Made by a program: the position numbers and the translations under genes. From Bacteroides caecigallinarum (GTDB taxonomy: Bacteria; Bacteroidota; Bacteroidia; Bacteroidales; Bacteroidaceae): 51,284 bases of DNA. Numbering within the stretch: position 1 is the stretch's first letter; each line of letters starts with the position of its first letter. The DNA lies in assembly GCF_016901995.1 (NCBI RefSeq), contig NZ_JACJLE010000026.1:1-51284 (forward strand), written 5' to 3'. Shown here piece by piece: positions 46,123 to 51,284 of this stretch. Below the pieces are notes generated by a model. It was not told the origin of the DNA and ran no database searches. It was given only the letters and a program-made list of their open reading frames with translations.

Positions 46123-46160
46123 ATCCAGTTTTTTTTATTGTTATAAAAACACAAAATGAA

Positions 46161-47703
46161 TTACATTACAGACAATTTGATAAAATACATCATATTGGAA
46201 CGCCAATCAAGATCAAGTTCAAACAATCCATTATTCAATTCTATACTAAATACTTCAGGTTTTATTCTTGACACTTCCTTTAAAGCCTCAATTTGTTGTA
46301 AACTCAACTGAGAAGGTCTTCCCATATCTATATATATCGAATTTGCATCACAATGTCTATAACCAACTTTGTAAATATAAAGTATATATTTACCATCTCT
46401 GACTCCATCAAGCTTTAATTGAATTTTACCCTTTGATGTATCGGGCCTGTCTTTTATAAAATAACTTCTGTTAGTATCAAACTTTTCAAATTCAGGCATT
46501 GTAAAATCATAAATTAAAGCTGCATAGTTTCCTTTTTCATCTTTTGTTATCCAAGATGATTTGTCTGAATTCTGGATTTCAGATTTGTATAACTTATTTA
46601 AAAATGAATATGCATAAAAAGTAGGTTTCTTTATACTATGCCAATTTACCAGACCAAATCCACCATGGAACGCGTCTCCTACAGTACCGGCTTCTTCAAA
46701 TATATCAGTAAAAGTCCAATATGACATTGAAGTAACATAATCTTGACTCTTTCTCAATGTATTCAAAATATATGTTGCATTTTGATAGGTATCATGTATA
46801 AGGTCATGACTGGAAAAAGAACTGCTAAACTCGGTATAATGAAGTTCCATATCTTTTTTCCCTAATTCTGTCATTGCATTCCTTACTTTGGATACATCTT
46901 TTACCATACAGTCATAATCAGAATTGAGTCTCAATTTTTTTACTCCATACTCATCGAAAAAACCTTTCAAACCATAGGTATGAGTAGAAATAAAGTCCAA
47001 TGGTATTGTATTTTTATCACAAAATTTTATCATATCCTCTACCCAGGCATTACCAGCGGTAGCAGGTCCTCCAACTTTTAGTTTATCCGAAACCTTTTTT
47101 TACCGCAGTCGCAGCTATTTTATACATTTCGAAATAATCATCTTGGGTTCCTGTAAAAAAGCCTTTATGGTTAGGCTCATTCCAGATTTCAAAATACCAT
47201 TTCTTTACTTCATCTATTCCATATCTGTCAACAAAATGCTTGACAACCTCATATATTAACGAAGCATACTTCTCTTTATTAGATGGAGGGGTCTTATTAC
47301 CTTTCCACCAAAAAACAGTCTCCTCGCCTGATTTTAAAGCATCCGGCATAAAACTCAGTTCCACAAAGGGTCTGACGTCTATACTTAACAGGAAATCATA
47401 AAGTGCATCTATATAATGAAAATTATAAACAGGTTTCCCATTCTTTTCTTTATACACTCCCATATCATCGTGCAGAAGTCCATGAAAACGGATATATCTA
47501 AATCCGCATTCTTTTTTAATTTCTGCCAATTGTTTCTGCCATTCCGCTCTTAAGTCTTCATGCGCCCTTCCTGCTCCTACACAAAAATTATAATATCTGG
47601 ATATTGGGGTTGATTTATTTACATCAACATCTATTACTCTAATGTTTTCTGAATGGATTAAAGTTGTTAATGTAAGTACAATGAATAAAAAAAATATTCT
47701 CAT
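46161..47703 (-). pseudogene. GH39 family glycosidase, frameshifted in a seven-A run
   Basis: The first part (from 47703, signal peptide then GAGRAHEDLR, RFHGLLHDDM, acid/base Glu176 in FEIWNEPNHKG) reaches ATAVKKGFG and stops. With one A removed from the run of seven (47095-47101, T on the plus strand) the frame reads AVKKVSDKLKVGGPATAGNAW and continues into the second part, which carries the nucleophile Glu (Glu68 numbered from 47033) in HYTEFSSS. The restored protein is 513 residues. GH39 includes beta-xylosidases and alpha-L-iduronidases. As read here the two catalytic glutamates are on separate fragments, so neither piece should be active. Confidence 0.9.
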
Positions 47704-47704
47704 A

Positions 47705-49516
47705 TCATTCTTTATCTTTTAGTTCAACATTGAAAATATTTTTAGAGTTAGAAGGCAATTTACATTTGAATCCAACCCTTAATGTACCTGGATTATCCTG
47801 ATCATAATAATGAACAGGCTTATTATCCCAAATATTCATTTCAACAGGTAATTCTGAGTGAACAGTCATAATCATCTCTTTACCATCCTTTTTCAATAAG
47901 ATTTGATTCTTATTTAATATCGTCGCTTCAGCCGGAGTAACCATTACCCACATTACATCAGCTACAGAGTCATTAGTTTCAATTACATCTTCAATATTAA
48001 GTACATCATCTTTATCAAGGGTTATTTTTCTTATTGAACTTTTGACACTTTGAGAGAAAATTGAACTCAAGTCCACTTTTGCTCCTTTCAAATTATCTTT
48101 CATGTAAGTCTCCACAATTGGAGGATTCCCGTCAACCAGATGATGTTTCCCGTTTATGGTTAAAGTTGAATGTCCTGTATTGCCGTAACGGAATACATCC
48201 CATCTTTGGCCATTTTGAGATGAGTTCCATAAATCAACACCTTCCTTTTCTAAAGAATAATAAGACTGGAGTCCCAGTTCCATTGACCATCTTACACCAT
48301 TCTTTTCAAAAACGAATGATCCTGCATCCATATGCCCGTGTGGAGCTTTTGCTGAACCACCGACTATACCTAAATAAGTATCATCCGGATTATCCCAACC
48401 GCTTCTATAGACATACAAAGGTTTTATTCCACGGCTAAACCAAAAATTACCAGAAGGCTTTTTTATTTCATCAATTGCTATATCTTTCGCATTTATCAAA
48501 ATATTAGGTAAAAGCCTATCTTTTGATAAATGATTCTTTTTTTCATTTAATTTAGGTAATTCAAACCACAACAAAGAGCTATCACCTATTTTTTTAGCAA
48601 ACCAGAACAATGCCTGATTAATTCCTACAGAGGAGCCAGCATCAGAATAATTATAGCACTTTCCTGAAGGAGCCAATGTATATAACAAGAAATATGCCGA
48701 TTTCATAAAGTTTTTATCTTTAGTCAGACCATAATCTGTACCTAATGCAGATTCTAATGCAGAAATCATTATAGCCTCATATCCAGTACCATATCCCCAA
48801 TATGCAGAACCCTCCTGATATGCACCGTCAGGACCATATGCTTCCATAGCCAATGGAACACTTTCTACAGATGATTTTATAATTTTCTGTGACAATTTCG
48901 GATTTTTTTCATAAATGGCTAATGCTCCCATTACCAGACCAGCATTACATACCTGATTCCAGTTATTCGTCCTTTTATAGAAACCATTATATCTGTCGTT
49001 TTTGGCATGAGTAAAGCCTTTCTCTATAATAGCTTTTTCTATCAAATCCAAAGTTTCTTTTGAAAGAGCATCATATAGCCAATCGTAACCTATAGAAACA
49101 GCCATTAACATATCTGCGACATCTAAAAAATGTTGCGGATTCCAATCTTTGAATTTACATACAGTTATTAATTCTTTTTCTGCTCTTTTCAAATATCTCT
49201 CATTATTTGTCAATCTATAAGCATATGAAAGATAAAAAACACGTTGAAAAGCTAAATTAGATTTAGCCAGCAGTCTTTTTCCCTGTAAAACATGTTCTAC
49301 AGGAGGCTCATTTATAGCCTTATTACAATAATCTATAATCGCATTATGTACTAAAGCCATATTAACATCCTCATTAATCATTTTTTCTATTTTTTTTTCT
49401 TCATCTGCCTTTAATAGTAAACGCGGATGAGAAGCTATATTATCTTGAGAAAAAACATTAACAGATGATACTATAGTAATAATTGTCAGTAATAATCTTT
49501 GTAAAAGCATATTCAT
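47705..49516 (-). CDS. Heparinase II/III-like polysaccharide lyase (tandem copy 2)
   Basis: A 603-residue secreted protein (signal peptide to VFSQ). The alpha-toroid part has HPRLLLKADEE (from 30), IGYDWLYD, KRTNNWNQVCNAG (about 181-193) and SAYWGYGTGYE (about 237-247, with candidate catalytic Tyr). The heparinase II/III-like beta domain begins with APHGHMDAGSFVFEKNG (about 391-407, conserved His and Asp). Close paralogue of the gene upstream, from which it is separated by 20 bases. A lyase for uronate polysaccharides is likely; PL12/15/17/21/33/35-type families share this fold, so substrate is open. The next gene, GH39, starts one base after its stop. Confidence 0.8.
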   Translation of the reverse strand: MNMLLQRLLLTIITIVSSVNVFSQDNIASHPRLLLKADEEKKIEKMINEDVNMALVHNAIIDYCNKAINEPPVEHVLQGKRLLAKSNLAFQRVFYLSYAYRLTNNERYLKRAEKELITVCKFKDWNPQHFLDVADMLMAVSIGYDWLYDALSKETLDLIEKAIIEKGFTHAKNDRYNGFYKRTNNWNQVCNAGLVMGALAIYEKNPKLSQKIIKSSVESVPLAMEAYGPDGAYQEGSAYWGYGTGYEAIMISALESALGTDYGLTKDKNFMKSAYFLLYTLAPSGKCYNYSDAGSSVGINQALFWFAKKIGDSSLLWFELPKLNEKKNHLSKDRLLPNILINAKDIAIDEIKKPSGNFWFSRGIKPLYVYRSGWDNPDDTYLGIVGGSAKAPHGHMDAGSFVFEKNGVRWSMELGLQSYYSLEKEGVDLWNSSQNGQRWDVFRYGNTGHSTLTINGKHHLVDGNPPIVETYMKDNLKGAKVDLSSIFSQSVKSSIRKITLDKDDVLNIEDVIETNDSVADVMWVMVTPAEATILNKNQILLKKDGKEMIMTVHSELPVEMNIWDNKPVHYYDQDNPGTLRVGFKCKLPSNSKNIFNVELKDKE

Positions 49517-49536
49517 ATCATATAATAGTTAAACAA

Positions 49537-51284
49537 TCATTCTTTTACAGTAACTTTAAATTTAAATATATCATTTGATGACAAATCAGCCGTAAAACCA
49601 ACTCTTACAGTTCCTGGGTTATCCTGATCATAATGATGGACAGGTTTATTATCCCATATTTTCAGATTAATATCTATAGGCGCTTCAACGTGAAATCTCA
49701 TCTTTTTTCCATTTTTAGATAATTCTATTATATTATCCTTTATTATTTTAGCCTGAGCAGATGTAACCATTGTCCACATTATTTCTGCATTATTGTCATT
49801 TGTTTGAATTTCATCAATAATATTTAAATCATCATTTCTATCAAGATATACACTTCGTAAGACATTATTTACATCATCACCATACAACGATGTCATATCT
49901 ATTTTAGCGCCTTTATAATCTGATTTTTGGTAAGTTTCAATAAATTCAGGATTGCCTGTTACCAAATGTTTTTTACCATTTATAGTGATTGTAGTATGAC
50001 CTGTATTTCCCAAACGGAATACATCCCAACGTTGACCATTTTGTGAGCTATTCCATAAATCAACACCTTCTTTTTCCAATGTATAATATGATTGAAGTCC
50101 AAGATCTATAGCCCACCTTTCACCTTTTTTTTCATATACAAAAGATCCGGAATCCATATGTCCATGTGGTATTGATGGTGAACCTGCAACCACACCTAAA
50201 TAAGAATCGGTTTTATTAGACCAACCACTTCTATATATAAATACTGGTTTAATGCCTTTTCCTGAAAAAAATTTTCCTTTTGGTTCTTTTAAATTAGCTA
50301 AATCAATATCTTTAGAAAAAATTAAAATATTTGGCAATAAACGATCTATATCATTGCCAGTATATTTATTCAATCTTTTCAAATAATAACATTCATACCA
50401 TAGCAATGATGTATCTTTGTTTTTTGATGCAAACCAATACATAGCCTGATTCAAATCAATTTTTCTACCAGAATCACAAAAATTATAACACCATCCAGAT
50501 GGAGCAGTCATATATAACATAAAATAAGGTGACTTCAAGAAACCATAATTGTCAGACAATCCAAAGTCTGTCCCTAAAGCACTCTCCATTGCAGCCAACA
50601 TAGTAACTTGAAATCCTGTTCCATATCCCCAATAAGAGAATCCTTCCGGATATATTCCATCAGGAGAATAACTCTCCATAGCCAAAGGAACAGTCTTAAC
50701 AGCTTTATCTATTATATAATCTGACTTTTCTTTTTCTTCTTCATATATAGCTAAAGCAGCTAAAACCAAACCTGCATTACAAACTTGATTCCAATTATTT
50801 GTTCTATCATAGAAACCTCCTATCTCTGCAGTATTAAAAGCTTTCTCAACTATCGCTTTTCTTAACTTCATTTTAACATTTTCAGATAAGTAATCGTAAA
50901 GCCAATCATAGCCTATTGCTACAGCCATTGCCATTTCACCAACATCTAAATAATGAGAAGGATTCCAATCCTGAAAATTACACACAGCTAGCAACTCTTG
51001 TTTTGCACGCTCTGCATACTTTATATTTTTTGTCATTCTATAAGAATATGATAGAAAATATATTCGTTGTAATGCAATTCTAGAAACAGCCAACAAACGT
51101 TTACCCTGCTTTATCCTATTAACAGGAGACTCGCCAATAGTTTTATCAGAATATTTTATTATATAATCATGAACTGTTTTCATCTGTTCATGCTCAATTA
51201 TCATCATCTTTATTCTGTTTTCTTCGTCTCTTTTCAATAAAAGTCTAGGATGACTTTCTATTGGAAATAAATTATTCACAAAAC
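49537..51284 (-). CDS. Heparinase II/III-like polysaccharide lyase (tandem copy 1), partial at window edge
   Basis: About 580 residues are visible, from GTG 51279, but the frame stays open to the edge of the window. Compared with its paralogue (where HPRLLL starts at residue 30) it lacks about 20 N-terminal residues, i.e. the signal peptide, so the true start is beyond 51284. Core motifs are present: IGYDWLYD, RTNNWNQVCNAG, FSYWGYGTGFQ and IPHGHMDSGSFVYEKKG, then WDNKPVHHYDQDNPGTVRVGF near the end, which is almost shared with the paralogue. First visible gene of the operon; probable uronate lyase. Confidence 0.8.
   Translation of the reverse strand, partial: FVNNLFPIESHPRLLLKRDEENRIKMMIIEHEQMKTVHDYIIKYSDKTIGESPVNRIKQGKRLLAVSRIALQRIYFLSYSYRMTKNIKYAERAKQELLAVCNFQDWNPSHYLDVGEMAMAVAIGYDWLYDYLSENVKMKLRKAIVEKAFNTAEIGGFYDRTNNWNQVCNAGLVLAALAIYEEEKEKSDYIIDKAVKTVPLAMESYSPDGIYPEGFSYWGYGTGFQVTMLAAMESALGTDFGLSDNYGFLKSPYFMLYMTAPSGWCYNFCDSGRKIDLNQAMYWFASKNKDTSLLWYECYYLKRLNKYTGNDIDRLLPNILIFSKDIDLANLKEPKGKFFSGKGIKPVFIYRSGWSNKTDSYLGVVAGSPSIPHGHMDSGSFVYEKKGERWAIDLGLQSYYTLEKEGVDLWNSSQNGQRWDVFRLGNTGHTTITINGKKHLVTGNPEFIETYQKSDYKGAKIDMTSLYGDDVNNVLRSVYLDRNDDLNIIDEIQTNDNNAEIMWTMVTSAQAKIIKDNIIELSKNGKKMRFHVEAPIDINLKIWDNKPVHHYDQDNPGTVRVGFTADLSSNDIFKFKVTVKE

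Larger units (their letters stand above)
27603..51284 (-). other. Polysaccharide utilization locus (downstream part)
   Basis: Fifteen minus-strand genes lie head to tail with gaps of 1-70 bases and almost all carry signal peptides. Content: two heparinase II/III-like lyases, two PL8-type lyases, GH39, GH31, GH63-like and GH88 glycosidases, two sulfatases, a SASA esterase, a lipoprotein aldose epimerase and three DUF4861 proteins. This is a PUL for a sulfated, O-acylated uronate polysaccharide. SusC/SusD homologues and a regulator are not in the window and would be upstream, past the right edge. Hand counts of two sample lines suggest higher A+T than the left half (18 of 60 G+C at 50401-50460 against 27 of 60 at 13501-13560); this is not a survey. 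Confidence 0.85.

Noticed and set aside
47095..47101. Programmed -1 ribosomal frameshift in GH39
   Set aside because: The two parts need a +1 change (skipping one base), and a -1 slip on the A run would enter the wrong frame. Transcriptional slippage remains possible and is noted in the finding.
27603..51284. SusC/SusD pair or PUL regulator
   Set aside because: None of the encoded proteins has TonB-plug, SusD-like or two-component features; these would be upstream past the right edge.
1..51284. tRNA genes, rRNA, CRISPR arrays, insertion sequences or integrases
   Set aside because: I found no cloverleaf-like CCA-ended sequences, no regularly spaced repeats with unique spacers, and no transposase or integrase reading frame.

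Overview
The window looks like a chromosomal segment from a gut-type member of the Bacteroidaceae (Bacteroides/Phocaeicola-like). Supporting signs are Bacteroidota -7 promoter boxes (TAnnTTTG) ahead of many genes, NigD-like and DUF4827 lipoproteins, an ECF sigma/beta-barrel pair, the sodium-pump methylmalonyl-CoA decarboxylase cluster typical of propionate-forming Bacteroidota, and a large saccharolytic locus with Ser-type sulfatases. I see no tRNA, rRNA, CRISPR array, integrase or insertion sequence. No gene-free stretch exceeds 300 bases; the longest is 27361-27602.

Region 1 (1-27360) is housekeeping and core metabolism, and every gene in it reads intact. In order: hemW (+); a minus-strand group rpe-comEC-nrnA-like-DUF4827-glmM; an ECF sigma factor translationally coupled to a membrane-anchored beta-barrel protein; a NigD-like lipoprotein (+) whose end runs into the end of fmt; a minus-strand group trmB-mrp-tsaC-ClC-fmt; a small membrane protein; an MFS exporter; a secreted esterase (+); an 83-residue orphan GH13 C-terminal domain; the operon mce-mmdA-(LTD-OadG)-mmdC-mmdB; an acyltransferase-like protein; and a plus-strand operon nitroreductase-DUF2520-kdsC-maf.

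Region 2 (27603-51284) is one long minus-strand operon-like array for a sulfated, acetylated, uronate-containing polysaccharide, i.e. the downstream part of a polysaccharide utilization locus (PUL). It is transcribed right to left, and its head (any susC/susD and regulator) lies beyond the right edge. In transcription order: two tandem heparinase II/III-like lyases, GH39, DUF4861, a GH63-like glycosidase, a SASA-type acetylesterase, a GH88 unsaturated glucuronyl hydrolase, DUF4861, GH31, sulfatase, DUF4861, sulfatase, a lipoprotein aldose 1-epimerase, a divergent PL8-like lyase and a canonical PL8 lyase. The lyases would cut uronate linkages by elimination, GH88 would remove the resulting unsaturated uronate, sulfatases and the esterase would strip substituents, and GH31/GH39/GH63-like enzymes would handle neutral side sugars. 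The target polymer cannot be named from sequence alone.

The most striking signal is that three PUL genes are broken while none in the 27 kb to the left is. GH39 has a frameshift in a run of seven A, GH31 has a frameshift in an A-rich stretch, and one of three DUF4861 copies has an in-frame TGA at a conserved glycine. In each case the reading frame after the lesion is otherwise intact. Other points of interest are four 11-bp direct repeats upstream of mrp, a dense nest of palindromes at the PUL's 3' boundary, a long hairpin inside the PUL operon, and the triplicated DUF4861 family of unknown function.
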